Source: Bin87 sp965204395
GTDB taxonomy: Bacteria; Chloroflexota; Dehalococcoidia; Lucifugimonadales; UBA3495
Direction of reading: 5' to 3'
Length of the DNA: 64,000 bases
Assembly (NCBI GenBank): GCA_965204395.1
Contig: OZ241987.1
Span: 4,154,001-4,218,000, forward strand
The position numbers and the translations under genes are program-made. The first letter of the stretch is position 1, and every line of letters starts with the position of its first letter. Positions 1-8,686 of the stretch are shown one piece after another. The notes beneath the pieces are model-generated. The model made no database searches. It was given only the letters and a program-made list of their open reading frames with translations, and was not told the DNA's origin.

Positions 1-680
1 TAGCCAATGATGCGGGCCACGCCGTGCCGGGTGGGCAGGTTGGCCTCGGCCACGCGGAAGACAAGGGTTTCGTTCATCCGGCGGTGGGCGATGAGCTGGG
101 CGATGCTAAAGATCTTGAGGTCGTGCTTGTGGGCGAACTTTTCCAGTTCGGGCATGCGCGCCATGGTGCCGTCGGTGTTCATGATCTCGCAGATCACGCC
201 GGCCGGGTAGGCTCCAGCGTACTGGCTCAAATCAACGATGGCCTCGGTATGGCCGGGGCGCCGGAGGACGCCGCCGGCGTTAGCCCGCAGGGGGAACAGG
301 TGCCCCGGGTGTATGAAATCCTCGGGACGAGTTTCGGGATCGATCAGGGCCTGGATGGTCGCGCTGCGGTCATGGGCGGAGATGCCTGTGGACGTGCCAA
401 CCTTGTAATCCACGGAAGTGGTGAAAGCCGTGGGTTGGGAGGACGGTGAGTTGCGGCTGCGGAGCAGGGGGATGCGAAGCTCCTCCAGACGCTCCTCCAA
501 CATGGGGACGCAGACCAAGCCGCGGGCGTGGGTGACCATGAAGTTGATTGAGTCGGGCGTAGCGTGCTCGGCAAAGAGGAACAGATCGCCTTCGTTTTCC
601 CGGCTCTCGTCATCGACGACGATGACAAACTTTCCTGAGGAAAGGTCTTCCAGAGCCTCCTCGAGGCTACACAGGGGCAT
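1..680 (-). CDS. ribBA: Bifunctional RibBA (DHBP synthase / GTP cyclohydrolase II), C-terminus cut by window start
   Basis: The minus-strand reading frame is open from the ATG at 678-680 to the window edge (226 codons), so it is partial. The first ~205 residues are a full 3,4-dihydroxy-2-butanone-4-phosphate synthase domain, which makes the four-carbon precursor of riboflavin from ribulose-5-phosphate. It has the acidic RENEGD motif, TGISAHDR, PGHLFPLR and GHTEAIVDL. The last residues visible (VAEANLPTRHGVARIIG) match the start of a GTP cyclohydrolase II domain, so I infer a RibBA fusion rather than a lone RibB. It is the most downstream gene visible in the rib operon and follows a second, stand-alone ribB 96 bp upstream. 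Confidence 0.88.
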   Translation of the reverse strand, partial: MPLCSLEEALEDLSSGKFVIVVDDESRENEGDLFLFAEHATPDSINFMVTHARGLVCVPMLEERLEELRIPLLRSRNSPSSQPTAFTTSVDYKVGTSTGISAHDRSATIQALIDPETRPEDFIHPGHLFPLRANAGGVLRRPGHTEAIVDLSQYAGAYPAGVICEIMNTDGTMARMPELEKFAHKHDLKIFSIAQLIAHRRMNETLVFRVAEANLPTRHGVARIIG

Positions 681-776
681 GGTACCTCCGGAAAGTACGA
701 TTGGATTGCTTCGTAGCACGAGAGTCTAGCACGGATACTCCCGAATCGCGACCAAGAGGTCGGCCGGAGGGTTCGG

Positions 777-1412
777 TCAGTTGACCGTCGGGTCAACCGG
801 ATCGTGCTTGCGACGATAAGCGATGAGGTCCGCAATGGAAAGGATGTTGAGGGAGAAATCCCGGGCCATGGGGACCAGATCGGGGAAACGCGCCATGGTG
901 CCGTCATTTTTCATGATCTCGCAGACGACGCCGGCGGGATAGAGACCAGCGAGGCGGCACAGATCGACAATCGCCTCGGTGTGGCCGGGTCGCACCAGAA
1001 CGCCGCCTTCATGGTAGCGGAGCGGGAACAGGTGCCCGGGCTGGATGAAATCCTGGGGGCGGGCGTCGGGGTCTATGAGAGCGCGGATAGTAGCGGCGCG
1101 GTCTTCGGCGGAAATGCCGGTGGAGGTGCCGATAGCATAATCCACGGGCATGGTAAACGCTGTTGGCATCGCGGAATCTGAATTGCGACTAGGCAACAGT
1201 GGGATGTCCAACTCCTGCAACCGCTCCGCGGTCATGGGCATGCAGAGCTGGCCGCGGGCATGGGTGACCATGAAGTTGACGTCGGCGGCGGTGACGTGTT
1301 CCGCCGGCATAACTAGGTCGCCCTCATTCTCGCGGTCTTCGTCATCGACCACGATGAGGAACTTGCCGGCTCTGAGGTCCGACAGACCCTGTTCGATGCT
1401 GACCAAGGGCAT
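777..1412 (-). CDS. ribB: 3,4-dihydroxy-2-butanone-4-phosphate synthase (stand-alone RibB)
   Basis: This 211-residue protein spans one complete DHBP synthase domain and stops there (family about 200-220 residues). The motifs for Mg2+ and ribulose-5-phosphate binding are intact: DDEDRENEGDL near residue 22, TGISAEDRAATI, PGHLFPLRYHEGGVL and HTEAIVDLCRLAGL. The same domain is repeated immediately downstream in the RibBA fusion, with closely similar sequence, so the operon carries two DHBP synthase copies in tandem. It lies 32 bp after ribE and is presumably cotranscribed with it. The function call is firm; whether both copies are needed is unknown. Confidence 0.93.
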   Translation of the reverse strand: MPLVSIEQGLSDLRAGKFLIVVDDEDRENEGDLVMPAEHVTAADVNFMVTHARGQLCMPMTAERLQELDIPLLPSRNSDSAMPTAFTMPVDYAIGTSTGISAEDRAATIRALIDPDARPQDFIQPGHLFPLRYHEGGVLVRPGHTEAIVDLCRLAGLYPAGVVCEIMKNDGTMARFPDLVPMARDFSLNILSIADLIAYRRKHDPVDPTVN

Positions 1413-1444
1413 CAGTTAGCGATTTCCAGTAACGGCCGGGAAAG

Positions 1445-2029
1445 TCACTGCAACCTCGATTCGAGGAGGCTTTCCACGTACTTAGCCAGAATGTCCGCTT
1501 CAAGGTTGACCCGGTCCCCGACCGTCCTTTCGTGCAAGTTTGTGTTCTGCATGGTGAACGGAATGACCGAAATCGTGAAACGGGAGTCGGTTCTTTGTAC
1601 CACCGTGAGACTGATTCCGTCAACCGCGATGAACCCCTTCTCGACGATGTAGGGGACCAAAGACTCCGGCGCGTCGATTTCCATAATGTAGCAATCGGCC
1701 TCGGGGGTTAGGTCCGTGATAGCGCCGGTGCCATCGACGTGGCCCTGCACGATGTGACCACCCATGCGGTCGCTGGCGGACAGGGCGCGCTCCAGGTTGA
1801 CCGCGGAGCCCGCGCCGGCCTGGCCCAGCGAGGTGCGACGGAGGGTTTCGGGCGCGAGGTCTACGGCGAAGCTGGAGGCGTCGAAGTCCACGACGGTGAG
1901 GCAGGCCCCATTGACGGAAATGCTGTCGCCGATCTTCGCGTCGGACACGACTTTCTCGGCGTTCAAGACGAGGCGGTAATCGCTCAGGCTGGAAACCCGG
2001 CCGACCTCCTCAACGATTCCAGTAAACAT
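1445..2029 (-). CDS. ribE: Riboflavin synthase, alpha subunit
   Basis: The enzyme dismutates two 6,7-dimethyl-8-ribityllumazine molecules to riboflavin, the last step of the pathway. The 194 residues form the usual two lumazine-binding repeats. The N-terminus MFTGIVEEVGRV is the family signature. The first repeat contains SVNGACLTV and the second contains VDGISLTVV, with the internal GHIVQGHVDGTG motif between them. The start codon directly abuts the ribD stop codon (2030-2032), which suggests translational coupling. No FMN riboswitch is visible in front of this operon. Confidence 0.94.
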   Translation of the reverse strand: MFTGIVEEVGRVSSLSDYRLVLNAEKVVSDAKIGDSISVNGACLTVVDFDASSFAVDLAPETLRRTSLGQAGAGSAVNLERALSASDRMGGHIVQGHVDGTGAITDLTPEADCYIMEIDAPESLVPYIVEKGFIAVDGISLTVVQRTDSRFTISVIPFTMQNTNLHERTVGDRVNLEADILAKYVESLLESRLQ

Positions 2030-3142
2030 TCAGACGCCTCCGTGGGTGGGATAACCGGTAATCAACCAGTCGGGGCCGATTTGTTCCGATCGGGCGCGCT
2101 CGAGATGCCAGACGTCGGCCATGACCGTTGCGCCATTGCCACCGATGGGCGAACTGGCCCCGGCTCCGCCGATGAGCATGGGCGCGACGAACGCGTACAC
2201 CTTATCAATCAAACCGGCGTCGAGCATGGCTCCCATGATTTCGCTGCCGCCTTCGACGAGGACGCTGACGAGACCGTCGGAACCCAACGACTGCAAGAGG
2301 CGCGAAAGTTGGACGCGCCCATCCGGGCTTAGGAATTCGCGCACGTCGGCGCTGGCATCTTCGAGGGCAGAGATACGCGCGCGGTCGACGTTTCCGCCCG
2401 TTGCGATGATGGTGCGGCCGGGTTGGCGCAGCATGCGGGCATCGGGCGGAGTGCGTCCGTGGCTGTCAACTACGATTCGCACCGGCTGCAGGTCGGAGGA
2501 CAAAGGATCGCCGTCCGGGTCGCGCGCGGTCAACTGGGGATCGTCGGTGAGGGTGGTGCCGATGCCGACCATGATGCCGTCCAACTCTTTTCGCATCTGC
2601 TGGACGCGGGCGCGGGCCTCGGGGCCGGTGATCCACTGGGACGCACCGGTGCGGGTGGCGATTTTGCCGTCGAGGCTCATGGCGAACTTGGCGACGACGA
2701 AGGGCAGGCCCGTGGTGATGTGCTTCGCGAATGCTTCGTAGAGTTCGTCCGCGTCCGGGTTGGGTTGATGTTCAATGGCGATTCCAGCGGAACGCAGGGC
2801 AGATGCACCACCGCCGGCGACGCGCGGGTTGGGGTCGCTGACGGCGTAAACCACGTGGCTGATGCCGGCGGAGATGATGGCATCGGTGCAGGGTGGCGTG
2901 CGTCCGTAGTGGCAGCAAGGCTCGAGGGTGCAAAAGAGGGTGGCACCGTGGGCTGCGGGTCCGGCCTGGAGCAGTGCGCCGATTTCGGCGTGATGTTGGC
3001 CGGCGGGCAACGTGTGGCCTTCGCCGACGACTATGGAGTCGCGGACGATCACGGCTCCCACTGCGGGGTTGGGGCTGGTAGTGCCCAAAGCGGAACGGGC
3101 CAATTCGAGCGCCCGGGACATGTGGTCGGTGGAGGTGGTCAT
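2030..3142 (-). CDS. ribD: Bifunctional pyrimidine deaminase / reductase RibD
   Basis: RibD deaminates and then reduces the pyrimidine intermediate of riboflavin synthesis. Residues 1-145 are the zinc deaminase domain, with the HAE motif at residues 51-53 and zinc cysteines at 76 and 85 in PCCHYGRTPPC. The reductase domain starts near residue 150 (FAMSLDGKIATRTGAS) and has the NADPH-site glycines (VLVEGGSEIMGAML) towards the end. The length, 370 residues, is normal. The gene begins 22 bp after dcd and ends directly against ribE, so it sits in the middle of a tight operon. Confidence 0.94.
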   Translation of the reverse strand: MTTSTDHMSRALELARSALGTTSPNPAVGAVIVRDSIVVGEGHTLPAGQHHAEIGALLQAGPAAHGATLFCTLEPCCHYGRTPPCTDAIISAGISHVVYAVSDPNPRVAGGGASALRSAGIAIEHQPNPDADELYEAFAKHITTGLPFVVAKFAMSLDGKIATRTGASQWITGPEARARVQQMRKELDGIMVGIGTTLTDDPQLTARDPDGDPLSSDLQPVRIVVDSHGRTPPDARMLRQPGRTIIATGGNVDRARISALEDASADVREFLSPDGRVQLSRLLQSLGSDGLVSVLVEGGSEIMGAMLDAGLIDKVYAFVAPMLIGGAGASSPIGGNGATVMADVWHLERARSEQIGPDWLITGYPTHGGV

Positions 3143-3164
3143 GCGAGCGGCCAGGCAGGCGGGA

Positions 3165-3731
3165 TCATTGGGCGAAATCCTGGTGGAACCGGCTGGCGGT
3201 GGGGCCGGATTGACCCTGGTATTTGCTGCCCAATTCCGGAGAGCCGTAGAGACGTTCGGCGGGCTCGGTGAGGCGCAGGAACGAGATCTGGCCTATTTTC
3301 ATGCCTTGGTAGAGAGCGATGGGCAGGCGTGCGACGTTGCTGAGTTCCAGGGTGAGGCGGCCACGCCAACCGGGGTCGACGAAGCCGGCGGTGCTGTGGA
3401 TCAGCAGGCCGATGCGGCCGAGACTGCTCTTGCCCTCCAAGCGGGCCACGAGATCGTCGGGCAGCTCGATGTGCTCCAGGGTGCTGCCGAGGACGAACTC
3501 GCCGGGGTGCAGGATGAACTGGTCGTCGCCCTGGATTTTGACTTCTTCGGTGAGGTCAGCCTGGGACTCGCGTACGTCGATATAAGGACGGCGGGAGTTG
3601 GAGAACACTAAGAAGCGGTTATCGAGGTGCAGGTCGATGCTGGCCGGCTGGATGTCGTCGAGATCAATGGGCTTGACAACGATTCGGCCCTCGTCTAACT
3701 CTCGGCGGATGGTGCGGTCGCTGAGAACCAT
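3165..3731 (-). CDS. dcd: dCTP deaminase
   Basis: The 188-residue protein belongs to the trimeric dCTP deaminase/dUTPase fold and produces dUTP (or dUMP in bifunctional members) for dTMP synthesis. Visible signatures are PASIDLHL, LEGKSSLGRIGL, the active-site segment HSTAGFVDPGWRG and the C-terminal YQGQSGPT tail that closes over the nucleotide. Sequence alone does not tell me whether it also hydrolyses the triphosphate. It lies 6 bp after the SIMPL gene and 22 bp before ribD, so nucleotide and flavin genes share one transcription unit. Confidence 0.92.
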   Translation of the reverse strand: MVLSDRTIRRELDEGRIVVKPIDLDDIQPASIDLHLDNRFLVFSNSRRPYIDVRESQADLTEEVKIQGDDQFILHPGEFVLGSTLEHIELPDDLVARLEGKSSLGRIGLLIHSTAGFVDPGWRGRLTLELSNVARLPIALYQGMKIGQISFLRLTEPAERLYGSPELGSKYQGQSGPTASRFHQDFAQ

Positions 3732-3737
3732 GTTGGG

Positions 3738-4541
3738 TCACTCGAGCAATTCGTATACGCCGTAAACGACGACGGTTACGGCGCCTTCGCCGGCGGAAAT
3801 TGGCGTGTCGAATGAGGCGGCAGTGCTCTGGGCGAAGGCTCGTTCAAGAGGAGGCCCGCCATTGCCGCCGATGGGGGTTTCGCTGATTATCTTCAAGTCG
3901 CCGAGTTCGCGGTCTGAGAAGTCGGCCATCTGCTCGGCCTTTTCCTGCATGTTGTCGATGGCGGCCTCTCGGGCTTCCTTTTCCAGATCGCTGGTATCGG
4001 AGATCGCGAAGTTCAGGTTATTGAAAACGAGGTGGTCGCCGCCGGCGGTGACGGCAGCGTCGATGACCGTGCCCACCTCGTCGGTATCGCGGACGGTAAC
4101 GTCCAGGCCGTTCTCGACGGTGTAGCCCTGCTGGTCGCGTCCGTCGGGGCCGTATTCATAATTGGGATGGATTCGGAAGTAGCTGGTGGCGATGTCGTCT
4201 GCATCGACGTCGTTGTTGGTCAGTGCGGCGCGTACGGCGGTCATGGTAGTAGCAGCGGTATTGCGTGCCTCAACCACAGTATCAGCAGTGACGGAGACAG
4301 CCAACGACAGTTCCGCCAGATCGGGCGACGCGGTGGCTGAGCCATGTCCCGAGACTTGGACGATGTCGATTTGATCGTCGGTCAACAGGCTCTGGCCCTC
4401 CCCTGTGGATACAGCGGGGCCGTCGTCGCGGTCCGTGATGGCGGACACGGGGGGCAGGTTGAAGGCCCATGCAGCAATCAGCATCAGCAGGACGACGGCA
4501 ATGGTGGGCTGGATGTATTTGGCGAGGTTTTGGTAGGGCAT
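3738..4541 (-). CDS. SIMPL (DUF541) domain protein, secreted or membrane-anchored
   Basis: The 267 residues start with a hydrophobic segment (about residues 13-28, IAVVLLMLIAAWAFNL), a signal peptide or anchor. The rest matches the SIMPL/DUF541 fold: VSGHGSATASPDLAELSL at its start, then the alternating pattern ending in ITVVVYGVYEL-like strands. Proteins of this family are periplasmic or outer-surface and mostly uncharacterised; some relate to oxidative stress or signalling. A GGAGG ribosome site precedes the ATG. It is the first gene of the dcd-rib transcription unit, which may be only positional. Confidence 0.82.
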   Translation of the reverse strand: MPYQNLAKYIQPTIAVVLLMLIAAWAFNLPPVSAITDRDDGPAVSTGEGQSLLTDDQIDIVQVSGHGSATASPDLAELSLAVSVTADTVVEARNTAATTMTAVRAALTNNDVDADDIATSYFRIHPNYEYGPDGRDQQGYTVENGLDVTVRDTDEVGTVIDAAVTAGGDHLVFNNLNFAISDTSDLEKEAREAAIDNMQEKAEQMADFSDRELGDLKIISETPIGGNGGPPLERAFAQSTAASFDTPISAGEGAVTVVVYGVYELLE

Positions 4542-4610
4542 TGAATCCTCCGTTTTATGTTGGAGATGTTCGGTTATTGGGTATTTGGTCCATCGGAGCG
4601 AAGTGAGCGA

Positions 4611-5849
4611 TTATCCCTGGAAGTTTACGCGGCCGCCGAGGAGGGCGCGGGCCATCACGAATTTGTGGATTTCGGAGGTGCCGCCGCCGATGCGGGCGTG
4701 GCGGAGCATGTGATACCAGTGGGGGATGGGCATGTCGAGGGTCTCGCCCATGCCGCCAAAAATCTGCATGATTTTGTCGATGCTGCGCCAACCCCATTCA
4801 CCGGCGGCGTATTTGACCATGGAGGCTTCCACGCGGACATCCTCGCCAGCGTCGGCGCGGGCGGCGGTTTCACGGGCGACGGAGCGCAGGGCCATGATGT
4901 CCATATAAACGTCGGTGAGCATCCACTGAATGGCCTGGCGGTCGGCGATGGGGCGGCCGTAGGTGACGCGTTCCCGGGACCAGTCGATGGCCATCTGGAG
5001 GGCGCGGGTCAAGATGCCCAGGGCCATGGCTCCTCGTAGGAGGCGGTCGTGGTGAACGAGCCATTGCTGCCCGAGGTTGAAACCGTCGCCGACCTCTCCC
5101 AGCACCTGAGTCGGCGGGACGCGGACGTTGTCGAGATGGATGTAGTGCTGCTGGGCCTTGGTGGGGACGATCCAGACTCGGATGGGCTCGAAAGTGACGC
5201 CTGGCGTGGGGTTGTCGATGATGAACATGGTGATGCCGCCACGCTGACGCTTATCAGGATCGGTGACGGCTTGCACGAGGAGGAAATCGGCGGAGGCGGC
5301 GCCGGAGATGAACATCTTGGTGCCGTTGAGGATCCAGTCGTCGCCGTCGCGGACGGCGCGGGTCTGCATCATGCCGCCGGGGTCGGAACCGGCCTCGGGT
5401 TCGGTCTGGCCGAAGGAGTAGTAAAGGTCACCGTTGATGGCGGGATACAGGTATTTCTGCTCTTGCTCGGGGGTGCAGGCGCCGATCATGAACATGGGGA
5501 CGGGCGAGGTGGGCAGGTGCACGATGCTCTGGTGCACCTCTTCCTCCAGGACCAGGTGGCCGAGAGCGCCCATGCCACCGCCGCCGTATTCCTCGGGGAC
5601 GAATGACGTGTAGATTCCGGTCTGTTTGGACAGGTTGTTCAGGCGACCCCATTGGTTTTCCGACAACGTACCCAGAACGCCGGGGACTGTTTCCAGAACG
5701 CCTCGGGGAGCGCCGTTTTCCGGTTCGCCTTCCTGCGGGGGATGCGCCAGGTATCCCGGTTCGAGGGGGATGCACTCGTCGCGGACGATTTGGCGGACGG
5801 TGCTCTTGAGGGCATCGAGCGCAGGCGGCAAACCGATTTCTGTGGTCAT
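4611..5849 (-). CDS. Acyl-CoA dehydrogenase
   Basis: This 412-residue FAD enzyme would oxidise an acyl-CoA thioester at the alpha-beta bond and pass electrons to ETF. The three-domain ACAD layout is visible: a helical N-terminus, a flavin-binding middle with FGQTEPEAGSDPGGMMQTRA and NGTKMFISGA, and a helical C-terminus with QIFGGMGETLDMPIPHWYHMLRHARIGGGTSEIHKFVMAR. The GGGTSEI motif is typical of the family. Substrate chain length cannot be read from the sequence. It sits 69 bp upstream of the SIMPL gene on the same strand. Confidence 0.9.
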   Translation of the reverse strand: MTTEIGLPPALDALKSTVRQIVRDECIPLEPGYLAHPPQEGEPENGAPRGVLETVPGVLGTLSENQWGRLNNLSKQTGIYTSFVPEEYGGGGMGALGHLVLEEEVHQSIVHLPTSPVPMFMIGACTPEQEQKYLYPAINGDLYYSFGQTEPEAGSDPGGMMQTRAVRDGDDWILNGTKMFISGAASADFLLVQAVTDPDKRQRGGITMFIIDNPTPGVTFEPIRVWIVPTKAQQHYIHLDNVRVPPTQVLGEVGDGFNLGQQWLVHHDRLLRGAMALGILTRALQMAIDWSRERVTYGRPIADRQAIQWMLTDVYMDIMALRSVARETAARADAGEDVRVEASMVKYAAGEWGWRSIDKIMQIFGGMGETLDMPIPHWYHMLRHARIGGGTSEIHKFVMARALLGGRVNFQG

Positions 5850-5903
5850 CGTTACTCCGGATTTGTTTTCGGTGGTTGGCGGTCGGATTGAGTGGGTGGG
5901 CCG

Positions 5904-6101
5904 TCAGTGGAATGGGCAGACGTATCGCAACGCCGCGAGGGCTGGGTCCTGGTCGTTATCGGTGGCGAGGCGGGCGACGTATTCGCCCTCTCCCGCGTCT
6001 GCGGACGCATCGATCACCGAAAGGACAGAGTGGACCCCGCCAAACACGATGGCGACAGCGAACACGGCGACGATAAAGAGGCCGATGATTTTTTTGTCCA
6101 T
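5904..6101 (-). CDS. Small single-pass membrane protein, unknown function
   Basis: A 65-residue protein starting MDKKIIGLFIVAVFAVAIVF: two lysines followed by one hydrophobic helix, then a short acidic exposed part (ASADAGEGEYVARLATDNDQDPALAAL) ending in CPFH. The open frame extends 21 codons further upstream, but the lysine-flanked helix and a purine-rich AGG about 8-11 bases ahead favour the ATG at 6101. It precedes the acyl-CoA dehydrogenase on the same strand. I do not recognise a family. Confidence 0.55.
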   Translation of the reverse strand: MDKKIIGLFIVAVFAVAIVFGGVHSVLSVIDASADAGEGEYVARLATDNDQDPALAALRYVCPFH

Positions 6102-6309
6102 GCTGGCGACCTGCCAAGGAGTTTGCCGAAGTCGCGGGCGCGTGCGACCGGGGATTGGGTTCAATTATAGTCCATGGCCGGCGAACGTGCGCCAAGGGGA
6201 CTCGATAACACCCAGGGCGTTTCGATTTTCAAATTCCCTTTGTGCCCAGCGACTGGGTGAGGAGTGTCTGTTGTTCCAACAAAATTCCAACCCGCTTGTT
6301 TTCACCCTC

Positions 6310-6330
6310 CCGGCATAGGCGGACCTCCCG
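6310..6330. repeat. 21-bp CCGCC-type unit inside a host palindrome, copy 1
   Basis: A slightly degenerate copy (CCGGCATAGGCGGAC plus six bases). It splits the host repeat between CCCTC and CACCCTAACC; compare the uninterrupted host at 60147-60185. Confidence 0.55.
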
Positions 6331-6345
6331 CACCCTAACCCTCTA

Positions 6346-6366
6346 CCGCCATAGGCGGACCTTCGG
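6346..6366. repeat. 21-bp CCGCC-type unit inside a host palindrome, copy 2
   Basis: CCGCCATAGGCGGAC plus six bases. It separates the host arm CCCTCTA from the partner arm ATCAAGGGAGAGGGG. Second unit within one host copy. Confidence 0.65.
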
Positions 6367-6505
6367 CCCATCAAGGGAGAGGGGATTTGTTGGACGATCG
6401 CAAGGCCCTGCGATACCTCCCGTGCTGAGCGTGCCTACTGATCGATGGATGATAGAATACAGCGGATGAACCGAGAGACACTCCATCAGCCAATGGAATA
6501 AACCC

Positions 6506-7888
6506 GTGACCAGCCAATTACTGCGGAACCTGCCAAGCGTCGAGCGTGTCGTCAGCAGCGATACGTTGGCGGACGTGGTGTCGACTTATGGCCGCGATTG
6601 GGTGGTGGGCCTGACGCGAGATGCGGTTGACGAGGCGCGTAGGACGATTCTGGCCGGAGGGGATTGTGGGTCGTTGGATGAGATCGCCGAGAATGTGCGG
6701 CGTACGATTGACGACTTGGTGGCGCCCTCGCCGAGGCCGTTGATAAACGCGACGGGCGTGGTGATTCATACCAACCTGGGACGGGCGCCGCTGAGCAAAG
6801 CAGCGCTGGCTGCCGCCGACGCGGTGGCCCGGGGATACTCCGACCTGGAGATCGTCTTGGCGACGGGCCGGAGAGGGTCGCGGCAAGCGCACCTGCAATC
6901 GCTGCTTCGGCAGATCACCGGGGCAGAGGCTGCGCTGGTGGTCAACAACAACGCATCCGCTCTGCTCTTGGGGTTGTCGGCGCTGGCGGCCGGCCGTGAG
7001 GTCATAGTATCGCGGGGTGAAGCCGTGGAAATCGGCGGCGGTTTTCGCATCCCCGACGTGCTGCGGCAGAGCGGCTGCACGCTGGTGGACGTGGGGACGA
7101 CCAACCGGACTTACGTGAGGGACTACGCGGACGCCGTAACGGACGACACGGCGGCATTCCTGAAAGCGCACGCCAGCAACTTCCGCGTGGAGGGTTTCAC
7201 CGCGGCGGTTGACGAGCGGGAGTTGGTGGAGCTTGGGGAACGAACCGGCACGCCGGTGCTGCACGATGTGGGATCCGGGGCGCTGCTGCCAACGGAGCGG
7301 TACGGACTGGCGCACGAGCCGATGCCACAAGAGGCGATAGCCGCAGGGACCGGGCTGGTTTTCTTTTCCGGAGACAAACTGCTGGGCGGCCCGCAGGCCG
7401 GCATCGTGGTCGGCAAGCGAGAACTGGTGCAAACGCTGGAGAGGCATCCGCTGGCGCGGGCGGTGCGCATCGACAAGATGAGCCTGGCGAGCCTTACCGC
7501 TACGCTGACGCATTATCTCAGTGGAACCGCGGAATCTGAAGTCCCGGTGTGGCGGATGATTTCGGCCACTCCGAGCGAGGTCAAGGCTCGGGCGGAATGT
7601 TGGCGCGTAAAAATAGATGGAGCGCACGGATTCAAGGTTGAGGTAAAGCCGGCGCGTTCGGCCATCGGGGGCGGCAGTTTGCCGGGGGAGACGCTGGACT
7701 CGTGGGTGCTGTCAATTGCGGCTGAGGCCGGTGGGCCAAGCGCGGAGGCGTTGCTGAGCGGCCTGCGCGGGCGTTCGATTCCCGTGATCGCGCGGATCGC
7801 GGACGATGCCGTGCGGCTGGATCCAAGGACGGTGCTTCCGGAGCAGGACGATGATACGGTGCGAGCCCTGGCAGAAACCTTGGTGTAA
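6506..7888 (+). CDS. selA: L-seryl-tRNA(Sec) selenium transferase
   Basis: SelA converts Ser-tRNA(Sec) to selenocysteinyl-tRNA(Sec) using selenophosphate and PLP. The 460 residues show the bacterial SelA order: an N-terminal helical tRNA-binding part, INATGVVIHTNLGRAPLS near residue 80, VNNNASALLL near 147, and the PLP lysine K291 in FFSGDKLLGGPQAGI. Length is standard. It heads a plus-strand cluster with a hydrolase-like gene, an EndoQ-like nuclease and an acetyltransferase. No selB, selC or true selD is visible in this window, so the rest of the selenocysteine machinery must lie elsewhere. Confidence 0.93.
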   Translation: MTSQLLRNLPSVERVVSSDTLADVVSTYGRDWVVGLTRDAVDEARRTILAGGDCGSLDEIAENVRRTIDDLVAPSPRPLINATGVVIHTNLGRAPLSKAALAAADAVARGYSDLEIVLATGRRGSRQAHLQSLLRQITGAEAALVVNNNASALLLGLSALAAGREVIVSRGEAVEIGGGFRIPDVLRQSGCTLVDVGTTNRTYVRDYADAVTDDTAAFLKAHASNFRVEGFTAAVDERELVELGERTGTPVLHDVGSGALLPTERYGLAHEPMPQEAIAAGTGLVFFSGDKLLGGPQAGIVVGKRELVQTLERHPLARAVRIDKMSLASLTATLTHYLSGTAESEVPVWRMISATPSEVKARAECWRVKIDGAHGFKVEVKPARSAIGGGSLPGETLDSWVLSIAAEAGGPSAEALLSGLRGRSIPVIARIADDAVRLDPRTVLPEQDDDTVRALAETLV

Positions 7889-7930
7889 GTTTCGATACCT
7901 GAATGACTCTGCGAGACAACGGGTGACAAC

Positions 7931-8686
7931 GTGACGGACTATTTGTTGGTGCACGGCGCGGGACAGGGCGCCTGGAGTTGGGGCAAGGTGTGGGGTCAAA
8001 TGACCGCGCCGGTGGAGCATCCACCCACGTTGTACCGCCAGAGACAGGCGGTGCGCGTGCGAGCGGTGGACCTGCCCGGGCAAGGTTCAGATGCAGCCCT
8101 GGACGCAGGGCTAGTTGACATGTCCGAGGGCATACGCGCCATCACCAACGTGGTGGAACGGGAAGGATTTACGGATTACGTTATCGCGGCTCACGAACTG
8201 GGAGGAACCGTGGCGCTGCAAGCGTTGAGCGAACTACAACCAACGCCGAAGCGCTTGGTGCTGGTGGCGGGGATTGTTCCATCGAACCGAGGGGCTGCGG
8301 TCACGGCCTATCCGACCCCGTTGCGTGCCGCCATCTCGCTGTGCAAGACGCTGAGCACGCTTATCGCCAAGGATTTACAAGTCCCTAAAAGCCTGGTCAG
8401 CAAGTACACCTGCAACGGCCTGGAACCGATGCAGCAGGTTGAGACCGTGGGATACCTAGGGCCGCTGCCGCTACGGATGCTCACGCAACCGGTTTCGATT
8501 GACCTAGAGAACCTGCCGTGCCCCGTTACGTACGTGGTGCTGGGGAATGACCGGCTGATCGCGCCCGGTCGACAGAGAGCGATGGCCGCGCGCATCTCCG
8601 GCGCGACCGTTATCGAGATGGATGCCGGGCACCAGGCGGCCACTCAAAAGCCGAGGGAATTGGCCGACCTGCTACTCGCCGTTTGA
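7931..8686 (+). CDS. Alpha/beta-hydrolase fold protein with Glu at the nucleophile position
   Basis: The 251 residues follow the alpha/beta-hydrolase pattern: the oxyanion segment YLLVHGAGQGAWSW (residues 4-17), DLPGQGSD, an elbow strand, a late acid (VVLGNDRL) and the catalytic-type histidine in DAGHQAATQ. At the nucleophile elbow, where the family has GHSxGG, this protein reads AHELGG, placing glutamate 89 where serine is expected. It may be a non-hydrolytic family member or use another mechanism. It starts 42 bp after selA and its stop codon overlaps the start of the EndoQ-like gene. Confidence 0.8.
   Translation: MTDYLLVHGAGQGAWSWGKVWGQMTAPVEHPPTLYRQRQAVRVRAVDLPGQGSDAALDAGLVDMSEGIRAITNVVEREGFTDYVIAAHELGGTVALQALSELQPTPKRLVLVAGIVPSNRGAAVTAYPTPLRAAISLCKTLSTLIAKDLQVPKSLVSKYTCNGLEPMQQVETVGYLGPLPLRMLTQPVSIDLENLPCPVTYVVLGNDRLIAPGRQRAMAARISGATVIEMDAGHQAATQKPRELADLLLAV

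Larger units (their letters stand above)
6165..6505. other. Intergenic region between divergent units, with nested short repeats
   Basis: No convincing gene. It separates the minus-strand acyl-CoA dehydrogenase unit from the plus-strand selA unit. It holds a broken copy of the CCCTCACCCTAACCCTCT / GGGAGAGGGG palindrome (about 6300-6388) interrupted by two 21-bp CCGCC/GGCGG units, listed separately. A weak -10-like TAGAAT at 6453-6458 could serve selA. Confidence 0.5.

Noticed and set aside
3732..4610. FMN riboswitch before the rib operon
   Set aside because: None of the conserved RFN blocks can be found before ribD, dcd or the SIMPL gene.
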